Translations under genes and position numbers: made by a program
The notes under the pieces: model-generated
Seen by the model: the letters and a program-made list of their open reading frames with translations, nothing else
Told to the model about the DNA's origin: nothing
Databases searched by the model: none
Assembly (NCBI RefSeq): GCF_034259325.1
Contig: NZ_JAXIVS010000026.1
Coordinates: forward strand, 1 to 64,000
Length of the DNA: 64,000 nt
Source of the DNA: Hyalangium ruber
GTDB taxonomy: Bacteria; Myxococcota; Myxococcia; Myxococcales; Myxococcaceae
Direction of reading: 5' to 3'
Shown here: piece by piece, positions 16,162-24,298 of the stretch
Position numbering within the stretch: the stretch's first letter is position 1
Layout of the letters: every line of letters begins with the position of its first letter

Positions 16162-16285
16162 CATGTTGCACGTATGTCGCAGGAGCGCGCGGAACGGGAT
16201 GGACCAGGACGGGACGAAACGGGACGCGGCGGGATAACGACTCTGAAGCATTCCGGGCGGTCACGAGGTAAGGGCGCGATTCTGC
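16162..16285 (+). repeat. 124-bp direct repeat, copy B
   Basis: The block starts CATGTTGCACGTATGTCGCA and ends AGGGCGCGATTCTGC, the same as copy A at 14686-14809. After the shared GATTCTGC, the flank is CCTGGCGGGCTGAGCGCCCG instead of the tRNA-like fragment. That flank itself forms a GGGCTGAGCGCCC hairpin. Confidence 0.75.
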
Positions 16286-16337
16286 CCTGGCGGGCTGAGC
16301 GCCCGGGCACCTCGGCATGGGCTCAGCCCCACTTCGC

Positions 16338-16910
16338 TCAGAACTGATAGCCGATGCGCAGGCTCGTCTCCGACACATCCGACACGTCGTGGACGAGCTC
16401 GATCATCCAGGGGATGAGCGGAGGGCAGTTGCGGCTCAAGGACTCGAACTGCACCGCCCCGAAGGCCGGGATTGCAAGCCCTGCTCCCACCCGCAGCGCC
16501 GAGCCTCGTATCGAGTTGGGCGCGCGGAACCCGCCCAACATATAGAGCTCCAGGTAGGGGAAGAACTCCCAGAAGGGCTCGCCCAGCAGCGCCAGCCCGC
16601 CTCGTACCTCCGGCACATACTCCATCGAGATCAGCCGGCCGTCATCGGGCGCGAACACGCCATTGATCTCCATGCCCGCCGCCAGGAACAGCGAGGCGGT
16701 GTCCGGCCGCGGGTGCAGCGTCACGCCAATCCACCCGCCGACCAGACCCATTCCCTCATCGTCCCCCAGATACTCGTTGCCCCGGGCGAACACCGCGCCC
16801 GCGCTGAGCCCCAGCGTCAGCGCCACCGCCGGCTGCCCCGAGCCCCGGCTCCCTCCCCCCGCGCTCGCCAGCACGGGCCATAACAGCAGGAAACAGATCA
16901 GTGGTCGCAT
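16338..16910 (-). CDS. Secreted beta-barrel-like outer membrane protein
   Basis: A 190-aa protein from the ATG at 16910 with CAGGTG upstream (a GTG six bases earlier is possible). Residues 1-18 form a signal peptide (PLICFLLLWPVLASA). The mature protein alternates Gly/aromatic-rich strands (VGGWIGVTLHP, YLELYMLGGF) and ends RIGYQF with a C-terminal Phe, the usual outer-membrane barrel signature. It probably forms a small beta barrel of about eight strands. No specific family is recognised. It is transcribed in the same direction as the secreted genes to its right, with a 160-bp gap. Confidence 0.65.
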   Translation of the reverse strand: MRPLICFLLLWPVLASAGGGSRGSGQPAVALTLGLSAGAVFARGNEYLGDDEGMGLVGGWIGVTLHPRPDTASLFLAAGMEINGVFAPDDGRLISMEYVPEVRGGLALLGEPFWEFFPYLELYMLGGFRAPNSIRGSALRVGAGLAIPAFGAVQFESLSRNCPPLIPWMIELVHDVSDVSETSLRIGYQF

Positions 16911-17073
16911 GCGCACCTGCGAGGCGGGGGATGACGCGCTCAGATGAGCGATGATACCTCACCCGGAAGCCCACCTCCGGCACCTCGGACACGTCGCAGC
17001 ACTGGCTCGTCCCCACCCCCGGAAGCGCACTTGCTCGCGGCGGTGCTTCGTGACCTCGGAGACGTGGAGGGCT

Positions 17074-17826
17074 TCAGGGAGGATCCACACAGAGGTAGTT
17101 CTGCGACGACACGACGGTGCTGCTCATGCCCGCGAAGTCGACGACCCGGAGCTGAAGCTGGGCATTCCAATAGTACGCGTCCACGTAGAAGCCTCGAGGG
17201 CAATACTCCGAGTAGCTCGTACCGTTCGAGAACCAGCCACTCTCCCAGCTCGAGTAGTCATTGCTGTAGCGGATATTCCACTGGTACTGGTAGGACGGCT
17301 CGCCACCCGAGCCGCTACCCGTGCAGTTCACATACCCGGTAGCGAGGTTGCGCGAGCAGGAGAGGGAGGCGGTCGGGCAGGTCTGGACGACGCTCTGGGA
17401 GAGTGTCATCGGGCTGCTCCAGCACACGGTCCGATTGTTATTGCTGTCGATGACCATCGGGTAGGCCCGCACCTCGAAGCTGTGCGAGCCGCAGCCATAG
17501 CCGCCACCGCTGTAGTACCAGTAGCCGGACGTGCCTGGGCGCTCGTCCGAAGCCCTCAAGGATCCATCGACGTAGTAGTCCAGGTGTAGCGCGTTGGCGA
17601 GCGTGGACACCGCCCAGGTTCCGTTGCCGGCGATCTCCCCGGCGTAGGAGCTCACGCCATTGTTCGTGAGATTGGTCACGCTCAGGCTGCTGCACAGGGC
17701 TGATTCCTGGGTCCCCAGGGTCTCCGAGCTCGGGTCCACTTCGGCCTCTTGGGAGCCGCCGCAAGCCATCAGAACCAGACCGCAGAGCAACAGGGGAAGC
17801 CGGGGGGAAACCAAACCAGGTTGCAT
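17074..17826 (-). CDS. Cys-rich lipoprotein, paralogue 2
   Basis: A 250-aa protein from the ATG at 17826 (Met12 of the longest frame). The N-terminus (RLPLLLCGLVLMAC) has a lipobox LMAC, so it is a lipoprotein. The mature region shares with its neighbour at 17874-18596 the blocks GTWAVS..ANA, YYVDG, RPG.SG.WY, HSFEVRAYPMVIDSN and QTCPTASLSCS. These are repeated immunoglobulin-like or adhesin-like beta domains with paired Cys residues. A tandem duplication is clear; the function is unknown. It is probably cotranscribed with the next three genes to the right. Confidence 0.7.
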   Translation of the reverse strand: MQPGLVSPRLPLLLCGLVLMACGGSQEAEVDPSSETLGTQESALCSSLSVTNLTNNGVSSYAGEIAGNGTWAVSTLANALHLDYYVDGSLRASDERPGTSGYWYYSGGGYGCGSHSFEVRAYPMVIDSNNNRTVCWSSPMTLSQSVVQTCPTASLSCSRNLATGYVNCTGSGSGGEPSYQYQWNIRYSNDYSSWESGWFSNGTSYSEYCPRGFYVDAYYWNAQLQLRVVDFAGMSSTVVSSQNYLCVDPP

Positions 17827-17873
17827 CGATGTTTCCAGGTAGAACAGGGTTGTTCTCATCGGCAGCAGTCCTC

Positions 17874-18596
17874 TCAGGGTGCGCAGATATAGCTGTCGCT
17901 CACTGTGGGCGATTCCATTCCTTGGCTGTCACGCACCTTGAACTGGATTCCCTTCCGGACGAAGGAATCCCTGCCGGAAGCGGTGGCGCAGTAGAAGCTG
18001 TTGGTCGACGCGCCCTGGTTCCAGGTGCCGGAGGACAGGTCGACCGTCTTTTTCCAGAACAGCGTATAGGGTGCATAGCCGCCGCTGGCGCTCCCAGTGC
18101 AACTCACATTGGTGCCGCTCTTCGAGCACGAGAGGCTGGCGGTGGGGCAAGGCTGGGTCACCGTCTGGGTGACGGACCGAGGGCTGCTGCTGCAGACGGT
18201 CTGGTTGCCGTTGCTGTCAATGACCATCGGGTAGGCACGCACCTCCAGGGTGTGGGTGCCGCAGGAGAGCCCACTGCTGCTGTGGTACCAGGAGCCGGAG
18301 TTGCCGGGTCGCTGCGGATCATAGTTCTTCAGCACGCCGTCGACGTAGTACTCCACCCGGACGGCATTGGCGTAGAGCGACACCGCCCAGGTGCCTAGCG
18401 CCGCCAGGTCGCCTCCATAGGAGTTGGCGTCGGTGATGGCCAGGCTCGAGACGCTCAGGGCCGCGCAGATCGGCGCCTCGCTCGTGCCCACGGGCTCCTC
18501 GCCCGTGGTGTCTTCAGGTGGAGCTCCACAGGCGGACAGCAACAACCCACACGCCAGGAGGGCTCTCGGAGCAAACCGATGCGATTTGCGTGACAT
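17874..18596 (-). CDS. Cys-rich lipoprotein, paralogue 1
   Basis: A 240-aa lipoprotein from ATG 18596, with AAAGG upstream, and lipobox-type LLLSAC after a hydrophobic stretch. The mature part matches the adjacent paralogue in the YYVDGVLKNYD, TLEVRAYPMVIDSNGNQTVC and QPCPTASLSCSKS blocks, then diverges at the C-terminus (DLSSGTWNQGA, KVRDSQGMESP). Even-numbered Cys residues suggest disulfide-bonded domains at the cell surface. It lies between its paralogue and a pair of small secreted proteins on the same strand. Confidence 0.7.
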   Translation of the reverse strand: MSRKSHRFAPRALLACGLLLSACGAPPEDTTGEEPVGTSEAPICAALSVSSLAITDANSYGGDLAALGTWAVSLYANAVRVEYYVDGVLKNYDPQRPGNSGSWYHSSSGLSCGTHTLEVRAYPMVIDSNGNQTVCSSSPRSVTQTVTQPCPTASLSCSKSGTNVSCTGSASGGYAPYTLFWKKTVDLSSGTWNQGASTNSFYCATASGRDSFVRKGIQFKVRDSQGMESPTVSDSYICAP

Positions 18597-18641
18597 GGAC
18601 TGACCTTTCACCCGTCAAGAGGGACGGCGGCTGAAGCCTGC

Positions 18642-19199
18642 TCAGGGGGAGGCCTCGCAGTAGCCGTTGACGTAGAAGTCATAGCCCGTCGCGGGCTGTG
18701 TCCCATTCTTGTCCAGATAGAGCGTGCAACTGAACTGCGTGGGGTGGAGGAAGAGCTGCTTGTTGGTGGGGCTCGCGAGGTCGTATTGGCTGCCATAGAT
18801 GGGGTAGAGCGGCCGCGTCTTCCGCCGACTCTCGGGCCTTGACCACTTGCAATAGCCGTCCGCATCGATGAAGGAGCCGGTGGCCCCGCTGAGGTACTGG
18901 GTAAAGAGGTAGGTGCTATTGACGCCCTGGTAAGAAGAAGAGAAATAGACATTCTTCCCCCAGGGGTTGGTGTTGAAGTCTGTCTCGTAATAGTCCCCGT
19001 CGCAGCTCCAGTTCGGATAGCCGACATTGCGGGTCAGCGCACACCAGCGCGCCACCTCCACCCGCTGAATGGCCTGGGAAACACTCAGGCTGTCCGCAGC
19101 GCAGCGCGGAAGGAGGACCGGCTGCGCATGGGCCGGCGTTGGAAGAAGCAGGGCCCCAGCAACGCACAGCACCACTCCGGCGATCGCATGTCTCATCAT
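18642..19199 (-). CDS. Small secreted protein, second pair, paralogue 2
   Basis: A 185-aa protein with signal peptide (HAIAGVVLCVAGALLLPTPAHA, cleavage after AHA). It shares with its neighbour the motifs RWCALTRNVG, NPWGKN, FIDADGYCK and a nearly identical C-terminal block (LFLHPTQFSCTLYLDKNGTQ, PATGYDFY). Six or so Cys residues suggest disulfides. The family is not recognised. The DNA of the shared 3' block is also very similar, indicating recent duplication or gene conversion. Confidence 0.7.
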   Translation of the reverse strand: MMRHAIAGVVLCVAGALLLPTPAHAQPVLLPRCAADSLSVSQAIQRVEVARWCALTRNVGYPNWSCDGDYYETDFNTNPWGKNVYFSSSYQGVNSTYLFTQYLSGATGSFIDADGYCKWSRPESRRKTRPLYPIYGSQYDLASPTNKQLFLHPTQFSCTLYLDKNGTQPATGYDFYVNGYCEASP

Positions 19200-19214
19200 G
19201 GGTCGAATCTCCTT

Positions 19215-19760
19215 CTAGGGCACGCAAAAGGCATTGAGATAGAAGTCATAGCCGGTGGCCGGCTGCGTCCCGTTCTTGTCGAGATAGAGGGTGCAGGAGA
19301 ACTGCGTGGGGTGGAGGAAGAGCTGCCGGTTGTGGGTGTCGTAGATGTTGGCAGTGGTGCCAAAGATCGCGTAGTACGGGCGCGCCCTCCGAGTGCTCAG
19401 CCACGGCTTGCAGTAGCCATCCGCGTCGACGAAATAGGACGTGGGGTAGCTGTTGGACAGGAGCATGGCGTAGGTGGCATTGACGTCGAAGCCATCATTC
19501 ACGCTGGAGTAGGTATTCTTGCCCCACGGATTGGTGACGGGGTTCGCCTCGATGTACTCGCTCGGGCAGGTCCAGTCCGCGGGACCTACGTTCCGGGTCA
19601 GCCCACACCAACGCATCAGCTCCGCCCGGAACACGGCCTGCTCGCCCGTCTGGTAATCCGCGGCGCAGCGCTGCCCGACAGGCTGTGCGTGGGCAGGCGT
19701 CGGGAGGAGCAGGGCTCCGGTCACGAGCATCACCACTCCTACGATCCCATGTCTCAGCAT
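19215..19760 (-). CDS. Small secreted protein, second pair, paralogue 1
   Basis: A 181-aa protein with signal peptide (VGVVMLVTGALLLPTPAHA). It is the tandem paralogue of the protein at 18642-19199: RWCGLTRNVG, NPWGKNTY, YFVDADGYCK and the same C-terminal LFLHPTQFSC block. It is the first gene of the four-gene secreted cluster, 15 bp from the next. Function unknown. Confidence 0.7.
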   Translation of the reverse strand: MLRHGIVGVVMLVTGALLLPTPAHAQPVGQRCAADYQTGEQAVFRAELMRWCGLTRNVGPADWTCPSEYIEANPVTNPWGKNTYSSVNDGFDVNATYAMLLSNSYPTSYFVDADGYCKPWLSTRRARPYYAIFGTTANIYDTHNRQLFLHPTQFSCTLYLDKNGTQPATGYDFYLNAFCVP

Positions 19761-20081
19761 CGGTAGAATCTCCTAGCGATTGAGCTTCGAGGCTCGGCCG
19801 AATACGAACAGAGAGATTACCTATATCTAAAGCCGGAATCCACGCTTTTTTTGACTTCTTTGGAATCGGCCGAGTTCTGATGCTGGCACCTGGTTCTTCA
19901 CGCACAGCCAGTGCCGCCGTGAGCTTCACCGTCGTCGCCACCACTCCAGACACGCCGGCCCCCCACCCCTCCAGGGGAAGGCTGCGGATGCGGAGCAGGC
20001 TCGGGGGACTCCTCGTGGATGCTGGCAGGGCTCGCCCTGTTGGCAGGTATGGTCTCCCGCCGGCGCCGACTCCTGGCCTGA
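19761..20081. other. Upstream region of the secreted-gene cluster
   Basis: An AT-richer patch around 19810-19865 carries, on the reverse strand, GATATAGGTAAT, a possible -10 for the four secreted genes; I see no convincing -35. GGAATC occurs twice there, 27 bp apart. The rest, to 20081, has long but compositionally poor frames that I do not call genes. Confidence 0.3.
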
Positions 20082-20321
20082 TCCTCGCGCCTCGATGGCC
20101 TTGGGTCGCAGGCGCACCTCGAAGAGCCACAGCAAGGCTCGCCCCCAAGCATTCTCGCTCGGTGGCCGGATCGCGAGGCACGCACCCGCTGCTTCGAGCG
20201 TGCCGATCTCGACGCTGAGGCTGGCCAGCGCATGCGCGAGGCGATCCTCGAGAAGTTCGAGGATCTAGAGCTGGAGTCCTCCAACGACCTCTGGGTCTTC
20301 CCGGAGCCGAACCGGTCTTGA
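20082..20321 (+). pseudogene. C-terminal gene fragment without a start
   Basis: An open frame follows the TGA at 20079-20081 and reads SILARWPDREARTRCFERAD, then RMREAILEKFEDLELESSND, and ends LWVFPEPNRS at 20321. It has normal amino acid composition but no start codon with a ribosome site; the first ATG (20232) leaves only 29 residues. I take it as the truncated end of a gene. The family is unknown. Confidence 0.35.
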
Positions 20322-20450
20322 GCCATCGGCTTGGACTCAGTACCCGAGTAGCACCAGATCATGCCTGGATGCAGATGCGACCTGGGGCGTCATCGTCCCC
20401 GAGATGACGTTCCCGTAGGCTGCCCCCCTCCTCACTCTGGAGGGTGTCTC

Positions 20451-20939
20451 ATGGCTCCTCGTCGACTGGTCGGCGTGGTCCTCCTCTTGGCCCTGTCCAC
20501 CGCTTGCAACAGCACGCGCGTGGTACGCCTCGACACGGGCCAAGGCGTGTCCGTCTTCCACACCCCTCGCACGACCGAAACCAGACCGGTGGACCTGGGG
20601 GAAGAGGAATTCACGCAGGCCATCGCGAGAGAAGTCCGGCGAAAGAGGCCCTCGGCCAATCCCGAGCAGACCGCACGGGAACTGCTCGAAGTTCCACCGC
20701 GCAGTGGCTGGTACGGCTACACCCGGCGCCAGGGTGTCGTTCCCCTGGATGGACAGCCCCTCGCTTCGCAGTGGGCTGAGATGGATAGGCGGGTGACCCA
20801 GGAATACCTGCGCTTCTGCACGGCCCTCCGGACACCGGGAGACTGTCGGAAGGCGCTGATGAACAGCCCTGTCCTCACCGGAGATAGTCGTTACGCCCTG
20901 GCCATGTCTTTCGCTCTCGAGGAGGTCATTCCGAGATGA
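20451..20939 (+). CDS. SitA-like lipoprotein toxin, N-terminal part (frameshifted gene)
   Basis: A 162-aa lipoprotein from ATG 20451 with GGAGGG upstream; the hydrophobic N-terminus ends in a lipobox STAC. The block RVVRLDTGQG..VFHTPR and the following charged helices are typical of SitA5/SitA6-type polymorphic toxins of myxobacteria, lipoproteins passed between cells by TraA/TraB outer membrane exchange. The frame stops at 20939 just after VIPR, whereas the next frame continues naturally as EMMEAFKDMADPEA: one C appears lost in ATTCC-GAG near 20932. The product is thus only the delivery half. Confidence 0.6.
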   Translation: MAPRRLVGVVLLLALSTACNSTRVVRLDTGQGVSVFHTPRTTETRPVDLGEEEFTQAIAREVRRKRPSANPEQTARELLEVPPRSGWYGYTRRQGVVPLDGQPLASQWAEMDRRVTQEYLRFCTALRTPGDCRKALMNSPVLTGDSRYALAMSFALEEVIPR

Positions 20940-21241
20940 TGGAGGCCTTCAAGGACATGGCCGATCCCGAAGCGATCAAGGCGTCCATCCTCTGGACGAT
21001 GACGATCTACGCCGCGATGTGGCTGGCGCCCGAGCCGGTGTTCTCCAAGGGCTTGGCTACGGTCGTGACCGCCAGCTTCATCTGCTACGTCGGGGTGGAT
21101 ACCTTCTGGACGCTCATCCAGGGTTGGAGACGGATGGTGGAGGTTGCGGACCTCGCCACCTCTTTCCATGTCGCTGAACGACCCGGCCAACAAGGTCCGC
21201 GTCAGGGGGCACGTGGGCCCCCACCCTCAGGAGTATCATGA
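20936..21241 (+). pseudogene. SitA-like toxin, middle part in second frame
   Basis: The frame from ATG 20936 gives MMEAFKDMADPEAIKASILW, a hydrophobic segment (TMTIYAAMWLAPEPVFSKGL, ICYVGVDTFWTLIQGWRRMV) and VADLATSF, the expected continuation of the lipoprotein at 20451-20939. After ATSF (about 21168) the frame turns into non-homologous text and ends at 21241. The ATG overlaps the previous stop, so it could still be translated, but the gene is broken. Confidence 0.55.
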
Positions 21242-21392
21242 GGAGGTATTCGAGCGGCTGCGAAGGGCCATGCAGGACTGCAGCAGCATCCAGCGTTGTC
21301 AGCAGGCGCTCAGGGCGGAGTTACGAGAGCTGGCCCAGGAGATCGCCGCTGAGAGCTCCTACCTCAACAAGTTGGTCACCCGGAGCGAATGA
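21171..21392 (+). pseudogene. SitA-like toxin, C-terminal AHH-type remnant in third frame
   Basis: The frame reads MSLNDPANKVRVRGHVGPHP, QEYHEEVFERLRRAMQD and ends YLNKLVTRSE at 21392. This resembles the C-terminal half of AHH-type nuclease toxin domains. The upstream part with the catalytic HH is absent, and the preceding middle part is in another frame, so an internal deletion with a frame change occurred near 21170. It lies 17 bp before the immunity gene. Confidence 0.55.
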
Positions 21393-21409
21393 CGTAAGGA
21401 ACACCGACG

Positions 21410-21976
21410 ATGCCGCATCGGTATTTCAAGCTGACAGACGACGTGTACATCACGGGGCGATGGGAGCTCGGAGAGCCCATGGATCCACAGGGGCAGGAGG
21501 TTGATCCCTGGCAGTTCACCAAGGGAAAGGCTGTCCACGTCAGTGAACGCATGCGGGTCCCCATCAAGCGTCCGGGGAAACCGCTCGACTTCTCATTCAC
21601 CTCATTGGCGACCCCCGTCGTCCACATCCCAGTAGCCGCGATGTTGAGCAAACTGGCTCCTGGCGACGCGCAGTTCATCCCCGTGAACATTGACTCCCAA
21701 CCGGATCAGTTCTGCATCTTCGTAGCCACACGACTTATCCGGTGCATCGATGAGCAGAGATCCACCGAGGTGCGGTACTGGAAACCGGAAGATGGACGCC
21801 CCGAGAAGACAGGGCAATACCGCTCCGTCTACAGGCTCCGCATCGACCCTTCGCAGGTAGGAGACGCCAAGATCTTCCGGACGTGGGGATGGGACATCGC
21901 CCTCATCGTCTCGGAGGAGATCAAGGAGGCCCTGGAGCGCCTTGGCGCCACGGGGACGAAGTTCAAAGAGGTGTAG
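21410..21976 (+). CDS. Imm11-family immunity protein
   Basis: A 188-aa cytoplasmic protein from ATG 21410 with AAGGA upstream. The pattern HRYFKLTDDVYITGRWELGE, RCIDEQRSTEVRYW, YRSVYRLRIDPSQVGDAKIF and WGWDIALIVSEEIKEALE fits the Imm11/DUF1629 immunity family found downstream of myxobacterial SitA-type toxins. It would neutralise the matching toxin delivered by sister cells. It is intact while the toxin gene in front is broken, so the cell keeps protection without making the toxin. Confidence 0.7.
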   Translation: MPHRYFKLTDDVYITGRWELGEPMDPQGQEVDPWQFTKGKAVHVSERMRVPIKRPGKPLDFSFTSLATPVVHIPVAAMLSKLAPGDAQFIPVNIDSQPDQFCIFVATRLIRCIDEQRSTEVRYWKPEDGRPEKTGQYRSVYRLRIDPSQVGDAKIFRTWGWDIALIVSEEIKEALERLGATGTKFKEV

Positions 21977-21982
21977 CCGCAG

Positions 21983-24268
21983 CTACACGTAGCCGAACCG
22001 GCGCCTCGCGAACCACTCGGCTCCCAGCAGCGCCACAAGCACCACCAGGTAGTACCAGCGATCCCACAGCGGACGGTCCTTCGCCCGGCCCACTTCCACC
22101 ACCGGCGGATCCAGCAGCGGCACGTCCGGCAGTCCGTCCTGCGGCAGCCGGAACGCCTTGCCGCCCGTCACCTTGGCGATCTGCTCCATCAGCTCCGGCC
22201 GCACCGAGGCGTCCGACAGCTCCGGGCCCACCGCGCGCACCGCTACCGCGTCCTCGCCCGAGCCCAGGTCCGTCTCACCCTTCTTCGCCGTCGCCAACAG
22301 CTTGTACGGGCCCGGTGCCGGCGGCGGGAACTCCAGCCGCACCACCCCGTCCGGCCCCGTCGTCCCCGTCTGCACCGCCACCGCCTTCTGCGTCGCCACC
22401 GAGAACAGCTCCACCCGCACCTGCGCGTCCTGCGCCGCCTGGTAGTCCGACGTCCGCGCCGACACCACCACGCCCACCGGCCGCCCCGGCTCCACCGACG
22501 GCGGATCCGCCGACACCTTCAGCGTCGTCAGGTCCGGGTCTCGCACCAGCCACCGCAGCGCGTTGCTCCAGAAGCGGTCATACGTCCGGTTCGGCGAGCC
22601 CTCCTTGTGCGACGTGAACGCCCAGTACCAGCTCGCATCCGTCGCCAGCGTCAGCGCCCTGCCCCGCCCGTAGTCCCACACCGACACCAGCGGCGCGTTC
22701 TTCCCGTCCACCGTGTGGAACGGGTGCTCCAACAGCACCGTCGCCCCAGGCCTCGCCCGCGTCGTGTTGATGCCCGGAATCGGCGGCAGCTCGCCCCACG
22801 CCGCCTCCGTGCTCGCGAAGCCGCTCCCCAGCGCCGTCACCGGGTGCCGCAACCCTTCCTGCGTCAGCCGCGCCTTGAACGGCTCCGTGTTCGCCGGCCC
22901 CGCCGCTTCCACCGGCAGCGCCTCCATCAACGTCGGCATCGACGCCCGCCCCTCGCCCAGCACGCTGTCGCCGCCGATCATCACGAACGCGCCACCGTTG
23001 AACACGTAGCGCTCCAGGTTCCGCTCGTACTCCGTGATCGCCAGCTGCGGATCCGCGTACCCGAAGTTCTGGAAGATGACGACGTCGAACGTGTCCAGCT
23101 TCGTGTCGAAGATCTCCTCCATCGGGAACGGGATCAGCGACAGCTCCCGCTCCTGGCTCACCACGCCCGGATCATCCGACATGGAGCGAAGGATGTAGAA
23201 CGACACCATGTCCACGTTCGCGTCCTGCCGCAGCAGCCCGCGCAGGAAGCGCTCGTCCCACGAGGGCCGCCCCACCACCAGCAGCACCCGCACCCGGTCC
23301 CGAATCACCTTCAGCGTGAACGAGCGCGTGTTGTTGTCGCTCACCGCCTCGTCCGGGAACGTCGGCACCGTCACCGTGTAGACGAAGCGCCCCGTCTGGT
23401 CCGGCGTGAACGTGAACGCCACCGGCTGCACGTCGTCCGATGAGCCGAAGCGCACCGACTTGCTCGCCACCGTCTTGCCTTCCTGGCTGAGCACCACCGG
23501 GATGTCCTTGCCCGAAAACCCGCGGCCGTGGATCTCCACCTCCACCGTGAGCGAGTTGCGCACGAAGGCGAAGTCGTCCACCTTCAGCCCCTCGATCGCC
23601 AGGTCCTTCAGCGCCTCCTTGCCCACCAGGAACGTGGACACCGGCACGTTCAGGTCCGCCAGCGCCGAGCGCGCCTTGCCCACCGCTCCCGCCGCCAGCT
23701 CCGCGTTGTCCGCCCCGTCACTCAGCAGCAACACCCCGGACAGCTTGCGCGAGCCCTGGGAGCCCGCCGACACCGAGCGCAGCGCCGAGAGGAGGTCCGA
23801 GGTACCCGCCCGCGGAGGCTCGCCCCGCAGCGAGGCCGACGTCACCGGCGACAGCTCCGGGTCGAACCCGTACACCTCCACCGTGAACCGGTCCTGCAGC
23901 GCCGACAGCCCCGGCGCCGCCTTCTCCAGAAAGTCGGCCACCTGCGCCGAGCGCGTGGGGCCTCCCGGCTCTCCCGGGAAGCTCATCGAGGCCGAGCGGT
24001 CCACCAGCACCGCCACCCGGTTCTTCATCCGCGCCACCTGCAGCAGCCGCACCCCGGGCTCCAGCAGGAAGAAGAGCGCGGCCACTCCCGCCGCCACCCG
24101 GAGCGCCCACAAGACCACTTTGCGCGCCCGCGAGGGCTCGCGCCGCACGCCCCACGCCGCCAGGGCAATGCCCAGCACGAGGCCTACCCCCAGGAGCACC
24201 AGGGCCCATATCGGCAGGGGGGAGAGGCTGACCAGCTTCCAGGCGTTGAAGGGCTGTGAGTTCATCAA
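21983..24268 (-). CDS. Membrane protein with VWA and glutamine-amidotransferase-like domains
   Basis: A 761-aa protein. Two transmembrane segments lie near residues 15-37 and 50-68, then a VWA domain with MIDAS motif DRSASMS (about 90-96), Ig-like modules (VEVEIHGRGFSGKDIPV), a large domain of class I amidotransferase-like fold (RVLLVVGRPSWDERFLRGLL ... VMIGGD) and a C-terminal transmembrane helix (WYYLVVLVALLGAEW) ending RRRFGYV. Such proteins occur in MoxR/Bat-type clusters. The gene follows the DUF4159 gene by 30 bp on the same strand, so they form an operon. The exact job is unknown; cell-envelope function is likely. Confidence 0.75.
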   Translation of the reverse strand: MMNSQPFNAWKLVSLSPLPIWALVLLGVGLVLGIALAAWGVRREPSRARKVVLWALRVAAGVAALFFLLEPGVRLLQVARMKNRVAVLVDRSASMSFPGEPGGPTRSAQVADFLEKAAPGLSALQDRFTVEVYGFDPELSPVTSASLRGEPPRAGTSDLLSALRSVSAGSQGSRKLSGVLLLSDGADNAELAAGAVGKARSALADLNVPVSTFLVGKEALKDLAIEGLKVDDFAFVRNSLTVEVEIHGRGFSGKDIPVVLSQEGKTVASKSVRFGSSDDVQPVAFTFTPDQTGRFVYTVTVPTFPDEAVSDNNTRSFTLKVIRDRVRVLLVVGRPSWDERFLRGLLRQDANVDMVSFYILRSMSDDPGVVSQERELSLIPFPMEEIFDTKLDTFDVVIFQNFGYADPQLAITEYERNLERYVFNGGAFVMIGGDSVLGEGRASMPTLMEALPVEAAGPANTEPFKARLTQEGLRHPVTALGSGFASTEAAWGELPPIPGINTTRARPGATVLLEHPFHTVDGKNAPLVSVWDYGRGRALTLATDASWYWAFTSHKEGSPNRTYDRFWSNALRWLVRDPDLTTLKVSADPPSVEPGRPVGVVVSARTSDYQAAQDAQVRVELFSVATQKAVAVQTGTTGPDGVVRLEFPPPAPGPYKLLATAKKGETDLGSGEDAVAVRAVGPELSDASVRPELMEQIAKVTGGKAFRLPQDGLPDVPLLDPPVVEVGRAKDRPLWDRWYYLVVLVALLGAEWFARRRFGYV

Positions 24269-24298
24269 TCGCGCTCGGCGGGGTACGGGGCCCCGCGG

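Noticed and set aside
20936-21241. Independent small membrane protein gene after the lipoprotein
   Set aside because: Its text continues the SitA-like protein directly, and restoring one base near 20932 joins the frames, so a broken gene is the simpler reading.
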